From: Candidatus Amoebophilus asiaticus 5a2
Lineage (GTDB): Bacteria > Bacteroidota > Bacteroidia > Cytophagales > Amoebophilaceae
Length of the DNA: 64,000 nucleotides
Direction: 5' to 3'
NCBI RefSeq assembly: GCF_000020565.1
Contig: NC_010830.1
Location: 1,406,001 to 1,470,000, forward strand
Each line of letters begins with the position of its first letter. The stretch's first letter is position 1. The notes under the pieces were generated by a model. It was not told the DNA's origin and did not search any database. It worked only from the letters and a program-made list of their open reading frames with translations. Made by a program: the position numbers and the translations under genes. This document shows, piece by piece, positions 48,971 through 59,768 of this stretch.

Positions 48971-49166
48971 ATATAAATAAAAGAAAGCCTTTACCTATCT
49001 TCTCTAGAGCATATAGAAAGCGTATAGAGATAAGTATTTACCAAATAGAAAGCTTATTCTTAAGAAAGCTACATGCTGCAACCTTTGTTAATTTCTTTAT
49101 TAAAGCAGTCCTATTTATTTTCATTTCTTAATTAAATGCAGCTTATCTTAACTAGCAACTCAGGTT
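48971..49166 (+). pseudogene. IS982 3' fragment, opposite orientation
   Basis: Read rightward, YRKRIEISIYQIESLFLRKL and then HAATFVNFFIKAVLF match the C-terminus of the IS982 transposase. An inverted end AACTAGCAACTCAGGTT follows at 49150-49166. It lies tail to tail with the 48042 copy and is more diverged, so it is an older insertion. Confidence 0.6.
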
Positions 49167-49414
49167 GATCAATATACAAGAATAATTCTGGTCCAGAACT
49201 CTTAGCAAGCATCCAACCATTACTAAATTTTTACCTCTAACGCTAAAAAGATAAAGAAAGCTGCATAACAGGTTTGAAAAAAATTGTTATTTTTCTTAAT
49301 ATAAATAGCTAAATCTACTTTTTAACCCTACCTGTTAATAAAAGAGTATAGCTCTATCATTAACAGGAAAAATCACATAAAAGAAACAATAAGTTGAACT
49401 TTGTTCCATACTTA

Positions 49415-50305
49415 TTAACTTTCATAACCGAACCGCTGCAGCAACTTATTTTGACTACGCCACCCCGGCAAAACTTTTACATGTTGTTGCAAAAACACTT
49501 GTTTTTCTAAGAATTTTTCTAATGCCTGGCGCGCAGCTATACCTACTTGCTTAAGTGATTCTCCTTGTTTACCAATTAGAATGCCTTTTTGGCTCTTCTT
49601 TTCTACATAAATCATAGCACTAATACGTATAAGTGAAGCCTCTTCTTTAAATTCTTCTATCACTACTTCTACAGCATAAGGTATTTCTTGTTGATACTTA
49701 TATAATATCTGTTCTCGTATAATCTCTGCTACAAAAAAACGTTCAGGCCTATCGGTGAGCATATCCTTAGGATAAAATGGCGGATGTGCGGGCAGATAAA
49801 CTAGGATATGCTTTAAAAGTTGCTCTATTTGAAATCCCTGCAAAGCAGCTATAGGAATGATTTGCGCTACATTCACTTTTTGCTTCCAGTACTCTACCAG
49901 ACTCTCCAACGCTTCTTGGCCTGCTATTAAATCTATTTTATTAATTAAAAGTAAAACAGGTATACGTCCTTGTGCTAAAACCTTTTCAACAATAGGAGGC
50001 ACCTCTTTTTCTTTAATATCTACTAACCACAACAAGACATCCGTATCTACCAGAGCATGCTGCAACATATGCATCATAGACTCTTGGAGCTCATAAGCAG
50101 GCTTAAGTATACCAGGCGTATCTGTAAAAATAATTTGAAAGTCAGTGTCGCTTACGATACCACAAATACTGTGGCGAGTTGTCTGTGCTTTTGGTGTAAT
50201 GATGGAAAGACGTTCACCTACTAACCTATTCATTAGGGTAGATTTACCTACATTCGGCTTGCCGATAATGGTTACAAATCCTGCTTGGTGAGGTGATGTA
50301 TGCAT
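49415..50305 (-). CDS. era: GTPase Era
   Basis: 296 residues. GTPase domain motifs: G1 GKPNVGKST near 16-24, G2-region [11 protein letters not shown]3 DTPG near 60, G4 NKID near 121. The C-terminal KH RNA-binding domain includes [22 protein letters not shown]. Era binds the 3' end of 16S rRNA and helps assemble the small ribosomal subunit. Full length. No rnc or recO neighbour is seen. Confidence 0.95.
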
Positions 50306-50439
50306 ATAATGATAAAAAATAAGAGAAAGATAGTGTATATTTCAACAAATGTATATATATTTGTTGAACTTCATAACAAAATATCACTTGTTTATATGCA
50401 GTTGTTTAATCGACTAGTGATATTTCAAAGGCATTATAT

Positions 50440-50511
<72 letters not shown>

Positions 50512-50622
50512 CTAACCTTTGGAAGGTTGGTAATTTATAGAATTAATGCTTGCCTCTTTTTGAAATGTATCCTCCAATATTTTTACAAGTCGCCTTATAC
50601 TAACCTTTTCAATTTCTTATTT

Positions 50623-51168
50623 TTAAACATCCATACTCTGCTTAACATTTTTTGCTTGTCCGCATTTCAATAAAATATCTTCTGCGAGCTGCTGAAGCTG
50701 TTGAAATAAATTAGCTTTATACTGCAATGTATCGCAAGTAACACGCTGCATTTCTGCAACCTCCTTTTCTAACCTAGTTTTTGTATATTCTATTTCGGCC
50801 TTACTTCTGACTTCCATAACTTGCACTTTCTTTTGAGCTTCGTGCAACAATTTTTCTGCATCAATATGGGCTTTTTGTACAATTAATTCAGCCTCTTGCT
50901 TAGCCTGTGTAACTATATGGTTGGCAGTATACTCAGCATCTTTAATTGTTCTTAATAGAGCACTTTCAAGGTCTTCTAAGCGCTTTATTTCCTTTTTACA
51001 TTGTTCTAATTCTACTTTTGTAACTTTATACTGCGTAGTTACCTGTTCCCAACTCTGTGCTAAAGCATGTAAAAAAGCATCTACCTCTTCTATATAATAT
51101 CCCCTCATTTTCCTTTCAAAATTTTTTTGTCTAATCTCAGCAGGCGTTATTTGCATAGGTAATTGCAA
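50623..51168 (-). CDS. DivIVA-domain protein
   Basis: 181 residues. The N-terminus ITPAEIRQKNFERKMRGYYIEEVDAFL is spread over residues 7-33 and is the DivIVA membrane-binding domain. A long coiled coil follows to about residue 170 (KVELEQCKKEIKRLEDLESA, AELIVQKAHIDAEKLLHEAQ). DivIVA proteins mark curved membrane at poles or septa and organise growth or division. In Bacteroidetes the role is less studied. Single gene, leftward. Confidence 0.88.
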   Translation of the reverse strand: MQLPMQITPAEIRQKNFERKMRGYYIEEVDAFLHALAQSWEQVTTQYKVTKVELEQCKKEIKRLEDLESALLRTIKDAEYTANHIVTQAKQEAELIVQKAHIDAEKLLHEAQKKVQVMEVRSKAEIEYTKTRLEKEVAEMQRVTCDTLQYKANLFQQLQQLAEDILLKCGQAKNVKQSMDV

Positions 51169-51290
51169 TTATAAGTTGTATGTATTTTATACTGCTATCA
51201 GTAACTGTACAACATATAATTTAACAATATTCTCAAGTATTTACCAGTCTATCGTGTAATTTTACTTACATATAAAGCTTTATCTTATTA

Positions 51291-51911
51291 ATGCCAATTT
51301 ACCAACTAAATTACACAACTAACCAATATGGCTACCTGGTATGGTATATAGAAGAATCAGAAGAAGAATTACTTAGAGAACTTAGGCTAAACGTAGAAGA
51401 ACAAGCAACATACAGTAATTTCTTACACCCTAAAAGACGATTGGAATGGTTAGCAAGCAGGTTAGCATATCAGAAATTGTGTACCCATATACAACTCCCT
51501 TGTCTGACTATTTACAAGAGCCACAACGGACGTCCTTACCTTACAGATGATAAAATTCATATAAGCCTTTCTCATTGCTTCCCTTTTGCTGTAGCAGCTA
51601 TCAACCAACAGGCACCGATCGGTATTGATATACAAATACCCAGCCATAAGTTACAGATTACACAAGAAAAGTATCTAACTAAGTTAGAGATAGAAGATAG
51701 CTACCAAGATTTAGAAAAACTATGTATTTGCTGGTGTACTAAAGAGGCTATCTACAAAGCATATGGACACAAAGCATTATCTTTTCAGTCAATAAACCTA
51801 GCACCTTTTAGGAAAGAAAAGCAGGGCACAATACATGCTCAAGTCTTAGATAAACATGATTACATAGTTCATTATTATATAGATCCTAATTATATTTTAG
51901 CTTGGTGTTAA
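51291..51911 (+). CDS. 4'-phosphopantetheinyl transferase superfamily protein
   Basis: 206 residues of the Sfp-like type. HPKRRLEWLASRLAYQKL around 46-63 is the substrate-binding start, followed by SHNGRPYLTDDKIHISLSHC near 77-97, the Mg-binding IGIDIQ near 109-114, and CTKEAIYKAYGHKA near 150-163. It transfers phosphopantetheine from CoA to a carrier protein, most likely acyl carrier protein here. Size is typical of the Bacteroidetes form. Confidence 0.87.
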   Translation: MPIYQLNYTTNQYGYLVWYIEESEEELLRELRLNVEEQATYSNFLHPKRRLEWLASRLAYQKLCTHIQLPCLTIYKSHNGRPYLTDDKIHISLSHCFPFAVAAINQQAPIGIDIQIPSHKLQITQEKYLTKLEIEDSYQDLEKLCICWCTKEAIYKAYGHKALSFQSINLAPFRKEKQGTIHAQVLDKHDYIVHYYIDPNYILAWC

Positions 51912-52275
51912 AGCGTTAGCATACATACAAAATAGAACATATAAATAACAGAGCCTAAAAAGCCATCAGTATGTAATACAAAAATAAGAATAGCCGACTC
52001 CCTAACATTATATTTAAAATCGCAGTATACCTTCTTGGCTACTGCTCTTGTCACACTGTTAGTGTACTACTAACAACTATATTAAAGCATAAACAAATTT
52101 CTATTCAATATTGTCTTTTGATTTAAAATATTTGCACTAAATTGCAGAGGTTTCGTAACACGCAGAAATAAATTCAATAAAAAACAATCAATAAAGCTTC
52201 AATCAAGCAGATCTAGAAAAAAATATAAACATTCTTTTTTACTAGCTATCATTTCAATAAAAATCTATTATTCTT
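51912..52275. other. intergenic region before the giant ankyrin gene
   Basis: No gene seen. It should carry the promoter of the 52276 gene, but the palindrome seen at 24302 and 32236 is not present here. Confidence 0.4.
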
Positions 52276-52647
52276 ATGCAACGTACTTATCGTAAAAGCC
52301 AACGCCTGATTGCGCATATCCTACTGCTTAGTTCATTTTTACAAAGCTGTCTGAATCCTCCACTAATGCCAATAGCCTCTAAGGAAGAAACTATAAGCAC
52401 GTCTGGAAATACGAAGGCCTCACAAAAAACCAATATTAATAAAAAAGGCAGCTCCAATGTAAACCAAGTTGTTGCCCGCCCCTTACTACCCAAGCAGCCT
52501 ATCATCGCTACTGAATTGCCCCCTGTAGATATTGATAGTAAGGACAAATTGAAAAGTGTTTCGAACGAGCTGCTTACGATACGTTTATCAACCCAACTTA
52601 CTCCTGTTACTAGTAGTAGCACCCCTACCTACCCTAGCCGCACTTAA
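52276..52647 (+). pseudogene. lipoprotein start of the giant ankyrin/SecA-like gene
   Basis: Begins MQRTYRKSQRLIAHILLLSS with lipobox FLQSC (Cys25), the same position and style as the lipoproteins at 24424 and 31938. A low-complexity linker follows (NTKASQKTNINKKGSSN). The frame ends at 52645, but coding continues in the +1 frame (open from 52556), so an indel in the ~52600-52640 region separates the signal peptide from the body. A start at the GTG at 52556 with its own hydrophobic run (NLLLLLVVAPLPTLAAL) is the alternative. Confidence 0.6.
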
Positions 52648-55600
52648 ACAAAAAAGAGTTTCAAGAAAGCAACTATCTATACCAACCAAAGCCCATCCGC
52701 AGGCTAGCCAGCACCATCAGGCACCCGTTAAGCAGAAACATAAAAAAGATATAGCATTACCGGCCGACCAGCATATAGCTAAGAAAAAGAGAGAGGATAT
52801 TGAAAAGCATAAGAAAGAACAACATACGCATAAGACCTCATCTATAAAATCTGATACAACAGCTGAACAAGAGCCTAAAAAAGCAGAGGATATAGATGGC
52901 CAGATTATTGAAAAAGCGTTTATAGCAGAAGGCGATTATCAGGTTACTTTTACTAAAGTAGAGAATCAGTGGATAGCTCGTATACAATCTCCTAGCTGGA
53001 GTTATTATACTGTAAGCCATCAAGTACCAGTATATCTAGCTCTTAACATGAAACTAGCGCACCTTTTAAAAATGGATGAGCGCTCGCAAAAACGGCATAT
53101 TCATATACTTTTTCAAAGAGATACTAAAAACAATCGAAAAGTACTTAAAGGTGTGTATATCGGCATCATGGGACTAAATGGTGGGGGTAACTTTCCTTTA
53201 CACGAAGCTGTTAATCAGGGAGATTTACAATGTATTAAGCAGCTAATAAACGCTAGTATACGAGATATCAAAGATGACACTGGCAATACAGCCGTACATA
53301 TTTTAATTAATTCTTATAAACCAAAAATAGCAGAACAGCAGTTAAAAATACTTCACTTTATAACAATGTTTGGCCCAAGACCAAACATGCAAGATAATGA
53401 TGGTAATACACCTTTGCACTTAGCAGTAAAAAAAGGACATATAGAAATTGTAAAGAAGTTGTTAGAAAGGTCTGCGGATATATACATACAGAATAACGAT
53501 GGTAATACCCCTTTGCATTTAGCAGTTATACAAAATGAAATAGAAATAACTAGGTTGTTATTAGCGTCTCTAGATGATATAGCTTTTAATACCAAGAATA
53601 ATTTGGGAAAAACACTCATGCATTATGCAGCGGCAGCGGGACATGTAGAGATTGTAAAAATATTACTAGCGCAAAGAGAAAAAAAGAAAGAAAAGCTAGG
53701 ACTTAAGGTTCTATGGAGGCATGAAGAAATTTCAATTCAAATTCAAGATGAACAAGGTTATACCCCTTTGCATGGGGCAGCTGAAAATGGACATTCAGAA
53801 ATTATTTCACTACTACTGCAAGCAGAAGCAGATCCTTACATTAAAGATAAAAGCGGTATAACTGCACTACATAAAGTATTTAATACTGGACAGACTAAAG
53901 CAATACAGGCCATATTAAAGCAAGCAAATCTGTTTCCTTTACGCTGGGCTGTTGAAAATGGAGATACCAACTTAGTAAAACAACTAATTGCTGCAGGAAG
54001 CTCAATTAACAGCTTAGAACGTTATGATAAACATGCTTTGTATATAGCCTTTGAAAAAGGTTACGATGAAATAGCAAAACAGTTATTAGAAGCAGGTGCA
54101 AATATAAACAGTCAAATTATTTTTCGTAATTCCGAACAGGAGCTAGAGTTGATCCCTCTATTGGGCTTGTCGATTGCCAGAGGTAATAGTAAAGTGGCAA
54201 ATCAGTTATTAAAAGCAGGCGCAGATATCAATTATCGTGACAATGAAGGGAGAACCTGTTTACACTTAGCAGTAAAAAACAATCAACTGGAAATATTCCA
54301 AGCTTTGTTAGATGCTGGCGCCAACGTAAATGCAAAAGACAACTTTGGTAATTCACCATTACATATAGCGGCAAATAATAGCCACTGGTATTTTGTTACA
54401 TTGCTGTTAGAAGCTAGGGCCAACCTACAAGCTACTGATGATAATGGATATACGGCTCTAGATAATGCTATGGCAAAAGGCAGATTACAATTGGTTGAAG
54501 TACTCTCTGCTGCTAATATACATAAGTTTTATGCTAGTTGTTGTGCAGCAAGAGCCCGTAAGCAACTTACATTCCCTCAACGAGCAGATAGCGAAAAGGA
54601 GAATATATCAACTGCTAGAATTCAAAAATTTTTAGATGACTATACAGCCAGCTTACTTTCAGCAGATAAAGAAAAATTTAATGCCGACATTACACCCATT
54701 TTACATAAACAGCTGGGGCAGGCTGCTTCTAATCTACAAGAGCAAGTAATCCACTACTTCCAACAAGGAGGCGATTTCCACTTGCAAGTATTACAGAAAC
54801 ATAATGTACAGGACTGGGTAAAAGAATCATTAATCTTAGATATAATCCAAGCTACTAGTGACCAAGCTAATACAATAGCTATTTATCAATTGAGGACAAG
54901 TATTGTAAAGTTACTTCAAAACTATTCAGATATTGATGCAAATAATTTACTTTACATACTTCAAGAAATTCAAGCTACTCACCAGTTAGAGCTATCACAA
55001 CTTTGTGAGGTTATTACCTATTTATCAGCATCAAATCCAAGCCAAGCAGTAGAGTGTTTAACAACGCCTCATGAGAATTGGATTATTGCTTTACAATTTA
55101 GTTGGCTAAATGAAAAGATAAAATCTCTAAAGCATTTTTTACCCAAGCAACGTAGAAAGTTAACACATACTTTAAACCAATTACTCTGGCAGTCTGAAGT
55201 TACAGCTACTTTTTTAAATGGCCTGCAAGCTGAAAAGAGTTGGAGAAGAATTAAGCAATTTTTCTCTTTTATAACGCTTAATACTGTACCAGAAGATATT
55301 CTAATATCAATCTTCAATCTACCGCCTTTGAAGGAAGGGGCTAGTATGGTAGAAAGTTGGCAATATTATATCATCTCTAAGTGTATTAAATCGTTATTAA
55401 AAAAAATATTTCCTGCTCCTATCCCTGTTATTGAAAGTCAAATAGATATACTTCTATTAGATAAACTATGGCTGCTTGATGTTATGTTCCATCCTTTAAA
55501 AGAACTATCGAGAAGGCAGACTAACTATACAGAAATAGATGATCACCGCTTCAGCCAGGTTTTAGATTTGCTTATAGAATATAATCTTGGAGAAGACAAA

Positions 55601-58600
55601 GCGTCTGTCTATGGTGAAGTTTTAGAAGTCATTACTGATAAACCCTCTCAAGATTGGGAAAAAGAAGCACATAAGTTTATTACAAAAGCAGCTTTTAAAC
55701 AATCACATGAGCGAAGCATAGACGAAATACTTAGTTACATCACTGAGAAGTCACCTTATGCTAGCTTTGCCAAACAGAAAGATCACTTAGAAACTGCTTA
55801 CAAAGGTGTCAAAAATGCTTATAAGGAGAGTTCTAATCTCCTACTCACCCATAAAAAGACCATTAATAAATGGAACCAAGAAGAAATTCTGGAATGGGCC
55901 AACCATATTAAATATACTAATTCAATCGATTTTTCGCTTCCAGAAACTCAACATGAACTAATAGCTGTTATAAAAAGAGCTGTAGAGCTTTGCTATGGCT
56001 ATCCTCCAAGAAATACTCAGCTGTTAACAGCCCTAATTATGCTTAACCCTGCGGAAGGGAAAGGAAGACTGGCCCAAGTCAATACTGGCGAAGGCAAGTC
56101 GCTCATTGTGGCCATACTAGCAGCTATTCATGGACTACAATGTAAAAAAGTAGATATCGTTACTACTTCTACCGAGCTCTCCGTTCGGGAGGCAGCTAAA
56201 CAAGAAAATTTTTTCTCTATGCTAGGACTTACCGTAGGAGAAAATAGTAATGATGAGCTAAACTATGGTATATATGGGCGCGATATCGTATATGGGACAG
56301 CTGCTAATTTCCAAAGAGATATTTTGCTTACCGAATTTTCAGGTAAAGATAATAGAGGCCGGCGTGGATTTGGAGTCGTGATTGTAGATAAAGTAGATAG
56401 TATGCTCTTTGACAGTAGAAATTACAACCTACACATTTCTAGCCAAATGCCTGCTATGCACCACCTAGAAGTTGTTTTAGGCGCCTTATTTAGCTTTGTA
56501 AATTTATTGCTACGCCATCTGGTAGAAAAAGATGGAAAAACCTACTATATCGCCGAGGATTTTGAAGTTAAAGGTGACCAACTAATCGTATACTCAGGTT
56601 CAGATAAGCCTGTGCAGCTAGAAGACAAGGAGGTTGAAGATAAAGAGAGTTTTATTGTACAAAACACTGAGAATTGGCTACGTACCGTTTTACGCAATCC
56701 TGCTGACACAGGTAATGGAGAAGAAACAGAATGGCAGGACTATAATAAGTGGTGCGCAAAGCTGGTTATGTTCAAATACAAACTAGGAAGAGAGCAAAAA
56801 GAAGAAAAGAAAAAACAACTAGAAGAACGAATTAAAACGCTGGAACAACAGATAGAGAATGCCCCTTGGAAAAAGCGTGAAGAAGTCATTGATATACCTA
56901 AACATTTACGCGGCTTTGTACTTAAACAGATACCTCACTGGACACGTAGTGCATTGCTAGCCATCTGCTTCTACAAAAAAGAGCTTCATTACGATATCAA
57001 AGATGGAGAAATTGTACCTATCGATTATGACAATACAGGTGTATTGCAAGAGAGTATGGTATGGAACGATGGTTTAGCACAAATGCTACAAATTAAAGAG
57101 GGCCTTAAAGTAAAACCAGAAAGTATTTCTACCAATTACATATCTACACCTGGATTTTTTAAAAGATATGGACATTCTATTTATGGGCTTACAGGTACAC
57201 TAGGCAATCAACCTACTCACGACTTCTTATCTGAAGTATATAGCACAGGCTTAGTTATTATACCACCCTATAAGCACATTCAAATAGCTAATAATGAGCA
57301 TTCTCAATATCTGTGTAAAGAGCTACCAGCTATTATTGTACCTACCCACCAAGCTTGGCGAGAAGCTATTAGCAAAACTGTGCTCAGCAAAGTTAGGAAC
57401 AAACGCGCTGTATTAGTTATCTGTAAATACATAGACCAGGCCAAGCGCTTAGCAAAATACTTGCGCCAGCATCATAATGCAGATAAAATATTTACTTATA
57501 CCGGCCAGGAAAAGTTTACAAAAGAGCATATAGATAGTGGCGAAGTTATTATAGCCACCAACATAGCAGGGCGTGGTACCGACCTTACTACCACCTCCAC
57601 AGTAGAAGAGCATGGAGGTATGCATGTATGTATCACCTTTTTACCAGACACCTATCGGATAGAATTACAAAACGCAGGCAGGACAGCTCGGCAAGGTAAA
57701 AAAGGAACTGCCCAGTTAATTATACAAAATGCTGATATCAATGACATTAAATTACTGAGGACCATACGCGACTGGCAAGAGCGTAATGCCATAAACCGTG
57801 CCAAACAAGATGTGGAGGAAATGGATTTCCAAGATCGCTTATTTGATAGTTTTTGTGCGTTAGAAAGTAAACTTCTACCCAATGTAGATGATGCAAAAAA
57901 GTTACAGCAATATCAGATTATAGAAGAAGCATGGGAAAAGACTGAAAAAGATTTCTTGTCGCCACCCAGCATTGCTAAAGCCTACCAAGCGCAACTCAAC
58001 GCTAGGGTGCAAGCTGACTTAGACCATCTGATTAACAAATTAGAAGAAGATATTAGCAAAACACCTGAAACACAATGGGGACAATTAGAGTTTTCCCTAA
58101 CGCTTAATAATGGCAAGAAATTAAAGATTACTGATATAAAGACACGTGCAGATATACAACAACTAAAAGAAAACCTAGCACAGTTTATCCGTAAAGACTT
58201 AAGCAGCACGCTATTTAAGGAGGATGATTTTACACAGCAACATACAGAAACCATACGTAATAATTTTTATCAAGCTTTTAAAAGTTCTATGGCTGCTGAC
58301 GTAATAGAAGCTTTGCGTGAAGGCAAACCTTTTATTCCAGAAAATGGTGAGCTAGCTGCAAAATATAAATGGGGAGAACAAGAAAAAAGAGCAATACAAG
58401 AGCGCTGGGGAATTTGGCTACACCACGCTTTAAAAGGCAAACGATCTGACAAAAAAGGTATACAAGATCAGTTTACCGCTTTATCAAAAGAAATTAAAGA
58501 TCATGGTAAAGAGGATAAGCTTATTCAGAACCCTTATTTTTATGTACTAAAAGGGAATGAGCTGTTAGCTCAAGATCGAAAATACTTGGCTATAGAAGCC

Positions 58601-58924
58601 TATGATAAAGCCATATACCTAGATCATCTGTATAGCGTTAATGCACGTTATAACAAAGCCTGGGCGCTACTCAAAGAGGAAGGAGATAGTAGGCAAAATA
58701 TAAGAATTGCCCGAAAAACACTTCAGCAAGCAAAGATACTATTAGCTAGCAAGCATCAAAGTGATTTAATTCTTTTTCATTCATTAGTAAGTGGAGCTAT
58801 AGGTGCTAAACCTACCTTTCTCCAGCACATGCAATATCAAATAAATATCTTAGCCGAACAACAAAATATATTGATGCGGCTTTACATCAGCTCTATATTG
58901 CTAAAGAGAAAGAGTGGAATATAG
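52556..58924 (+). CDS. giant ankyrin-repeat protein with SecA-like motor and TPR
   Basis: Open for 2122 codons. A charged linker is followed by a diverged copy of the lipoprotein module (EGDYQVTFTKVENQW, KVLKGVYIGIMGLNGGG, about 120-212). About 13 ankyrin repeats lie at ~212-660 (DGNTPLHLAVKKGHIEIVKK). A helical region runs to ~1150. A SecA-type ATPase core follows: VNTGEGKS near 1175, DIVYGTAANF, VIVDKVDSMLFD near 1276-1288, WNDGLAQMLQIKEG, GLTGTLG near 1545, IATNIAGRGTDL near 1668-1679 and NAGRTARQGKKG. TPR units lie near 1995-2070. In the Walker B motif the usual Glu of SecA (DEVD) is Lys (DKVD). A host-directed role is inferred. Confidence 0.8.
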   Translation: MFRTSCLRYVYQPNLLLLLVVAPLPTLAALKQKRVSRKQLSIPTKAHPQASQHHQAPVKQKHKKDIALPADQHIAKKKREDIEKHKKEQHTHKTSSIKSDTTAEQEPKKAEDIDGQIIEKAFIAEGDYQVTFTKVENQWIARIQSPSWSYYTVSHQVPVYLALNMKLAHLLKMDERSQKRHIHILFQRDTKNNRKVLKGVYIGIMGLNGGGNFPLHEAVNQGDLQCIKQLINASIRDIKDDTGNTAVHILINSYKPKIAEQQLKILHFITMFGPRPNMQDNDGNTPLHLAVKKGHIEIVKKLLERSADIYIQNNDGNTPLHLAVIQNEIEITRLLLASLDDIAFNTKNNLGKTLMHYAAAAGHVEIVKILLAQREKKKEKLGLKVLWRHEEISIQIQDEQGYTPLHGAAENGHSEIISLLLQAEADPYIKDKSGITALHKVFNTGQTKAIQAILKQANLFPLRWAVENGDTNLVKQLIAAGSSINSLERYDKHALYIAFEKGYDEIAKQLLEAGANINSQIIFRNSEQELELIPLLGLSIARGNSKVANQLLKAGADINYRDNEGRTCLHLAVKNNQLEIFQALLDAGANVNAKDNFGNSPLHIAANNSHWYFVTLLLEARANLQATDDNGYTALDNAMAKGRLQLVEVLSAANIHKFYASCCAARARKQLTFPQRADSEKENISTARIQKFLDDYTASLLSADKEKFNADITPILHKQLGQAASNLQEQVIHYFQQGGDFHLQVLQKHNVQDWVKESLILDIIQATSDQANTIAIYQLRTSIVKLLQNYSDIDANNLLYILQEIQATHQLELSQLCEVITYLSASNPSQAVECLTTPHENWIIALQFSWLNEKIKSLKHFLPKQRRKLTHTLNQLLWQSEVTATFLNGLQAEKSWRRIKQFFSFITLNTVPEDILISIFNLPPLKEGASMVESWQYYIISKCIKSLLKKIFPAPIPVIESQIDILLLDKLWLLDVMFHPLKELSRRQTNYTEIDDHRFSQVLDLLIEYNLGEDKASVYGEVLEVITDKPSQDWEKEAHKFITKAAFKQSHERSIDEILSYITEKSPYASFAKQKDHLETAYKGVKNAYKESSNLLLTHKKTINKWNQEEILEWANHIKYTNSIDFSLPETQHELIAVIKRAVELCYGYPPRNTQLLTALIMLNPAEGKGRLAQVNTGEGKSLIVAILAAIHGLQCKKVDIVTTSTELSVREAAKQENFFSMLGLTVGENSNDELNYGIYGRDIVYGTAANFQRDILLTEFSGKDNRGRRGFGVVIVDKVDSMLFDSRNYNLHISSQMPAMHHLEVVLGALFSFVNLLLRHLVEKDGKTYYIAEDFEVKGDQLIVYSGSDKPVQLEDKEVEDKESFIVQNTENWLRTVLRNPADTGNGEETEWQDYNKWCAKLVMFKYKLGREQKEEKKKQLEERIKTLEQQIENAPWKKREEVIDIPKHLRGFVLKQIPHWTRSALLAICFYKKELHYDIKDGEIVPIDYDNTGVLQESMVWNDGLAQMLQIKEGLKVKPESISTNYISTPGFFKRYGHSIYGLTGTLGNQPTHDFLSEVYSTGLVIIPPYKHIQIANNEHSQYLCKELPAIIVPTHQAWREAISKTVLSKVRNKRAVLVICKYIDQAKRLAKYLRQHHNADKIFTYTGQEKFTKEHIDSGEVIIATNIAGRGTDLTTTSTVEEHGGMHVCITFLPDTYRIELQNAGRTARQGKKGTAQLIIQNADINDIKLLRTIRDWQERNAINRAKQDVEEMDFQDRLFDSFCALESKLLPNVDDAKKLQQYQIIEEAWEKTEKDFLSPPSIAKAYQAQLNARVQADLDHLINKLEEDISKTPETQWGQLEFSLTLNNGKKLKITDIKTRADIQQLKENLAQFIRKDLSSTLFKEDDFTQQHTETIRNNFYQAFKSSMAADVIEALREGKPFIPENGELAAKYKWGEQEKRAIQERWGIWLHHALKGKRSDKKGIQDQFTALSKEIKDHGKEDKLIQNPYFYVLKGNELLAQDRKYLAIEAYDKAIYLDHLYSVNARYNKAWALLKEEGDSRQNIRIARKTLQQAKILLASKHQSDLILFHSLVSGAIGAKPTFLQHMQYQINILAEQQNILMRLYISSILLKRKSGI

Positions 58925-59081
58925 AAATAAAAGAAGTAAAAACTTTAACAGAGATATTTAAAGATGCTGCAGGAGACCATGAAGACGCTATAAAAAAGCA
59001 GCACTAAATGGCCTTACACACCTATATACTATTGAAGCCAAACAACCTTACCCATGGAAAGCTATTTTTTGCCTTATTGCC
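58925..59081 (+). pseudogene. frameshifted continuation of the ankyrin/SecA-like gene
   Basis: After a shift near 58865 the next frame reads IDAALHQLYIAKEKEWNIE and then EIFKDAAGDHEDAIKK. At a run of six A (58992-58997) it must shift again to read AALNGLTHLYTIEAK and PYPWKAIFCLIALG, which leads directly into the 59082 segment. Both joins give smooth protein-like sequence. Confidence 0.55.
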
Positions 59082-59768
59082 TTGGGAATTGCGCAAATAG
59101 CAGCAGGCGTGACCATTGCAGTATGTACTTATGGAACAGGTACTAACTATGCTTGGAGTTTAATTAATGAAGGCATATCTGATCTAATAGCAGCTGGCAA
59201 ATCAGCATGTACCGGGCGGTTCGATTGGGAGCAATGGGGCATACAAAAGGCAATTAGCATGCTTTCTTCTATAGTAGTAGCAGGCTTAAAATCAACTTTT
59301 AAAGGATTTAAGAAAGCCTGGGATTCAGTTACAAATCTAGGTACACTCAATACTGAAATTGGTCAAAACAACCTTAAGGCAATCACCAAACAAGTCGCTA
59401 TGAATTTGGGAAAAGGAGTGGTAAAAGAGTTAATTAACTACGGTTTAGACGAAATAAGTAATGAGTTACTGGTTAACTATATAAAAGACACCATAGAGGG
59501 TACCGTAACAGAAAAGCTAGAGCAACTTATATCTGAACACCCACTAATGCAAAAAGCCTTAGAGTCTGTTCATAATCTTTGTAGGCATATTCTTAGAAAA
59601 GCAAGCACCACCATTTGTAAGCTTGTAGTTAATCTTCTCTCACAGTTTTTCCATAGGCGTCGGCATTTTTCCAGCCAGCCAAAACTTCGCTCCACTATCC
59701 ATCGCTTAGGTATTACCTTAAATCGATGCAATTCGCTCCTTTTAGCTACTTCTACTTCCGCTCCCTGA
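59082..59768 (+). pseudogene. C-terminal domain of the giant gene, end replaced by IS
   Basis: The true coding part runs to 59561. It has a hydrophobic stretch (LGIAQIAAGVTIAVCT), then TNYAWSLINEGISDLIAAGK and RFDWEQWGIQKAISMLSS, and ends LISEHPLMQKAL. The remaining ~68 codons are antisense sequence of an IS element. Without the IS the frame would end after six more codons (RTCFG, stop at 60471-60473). The domain was not identified with confidence; its membrane-like segment might matter for delivery. Confidence 0.55.

Noticed and set aside
49330-49372. Inverted repeat CCTGTTAAT / ATTAACAGG downstream of era
   Set aside because: The T run is on the wrong side for either strand, so a terminator call is not supported.
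52838-58452. Several leftward frames of 60-90 codons within the giant gene
   Set aside because: All lie inside a strongly supported 2122-codon frame with known domains.
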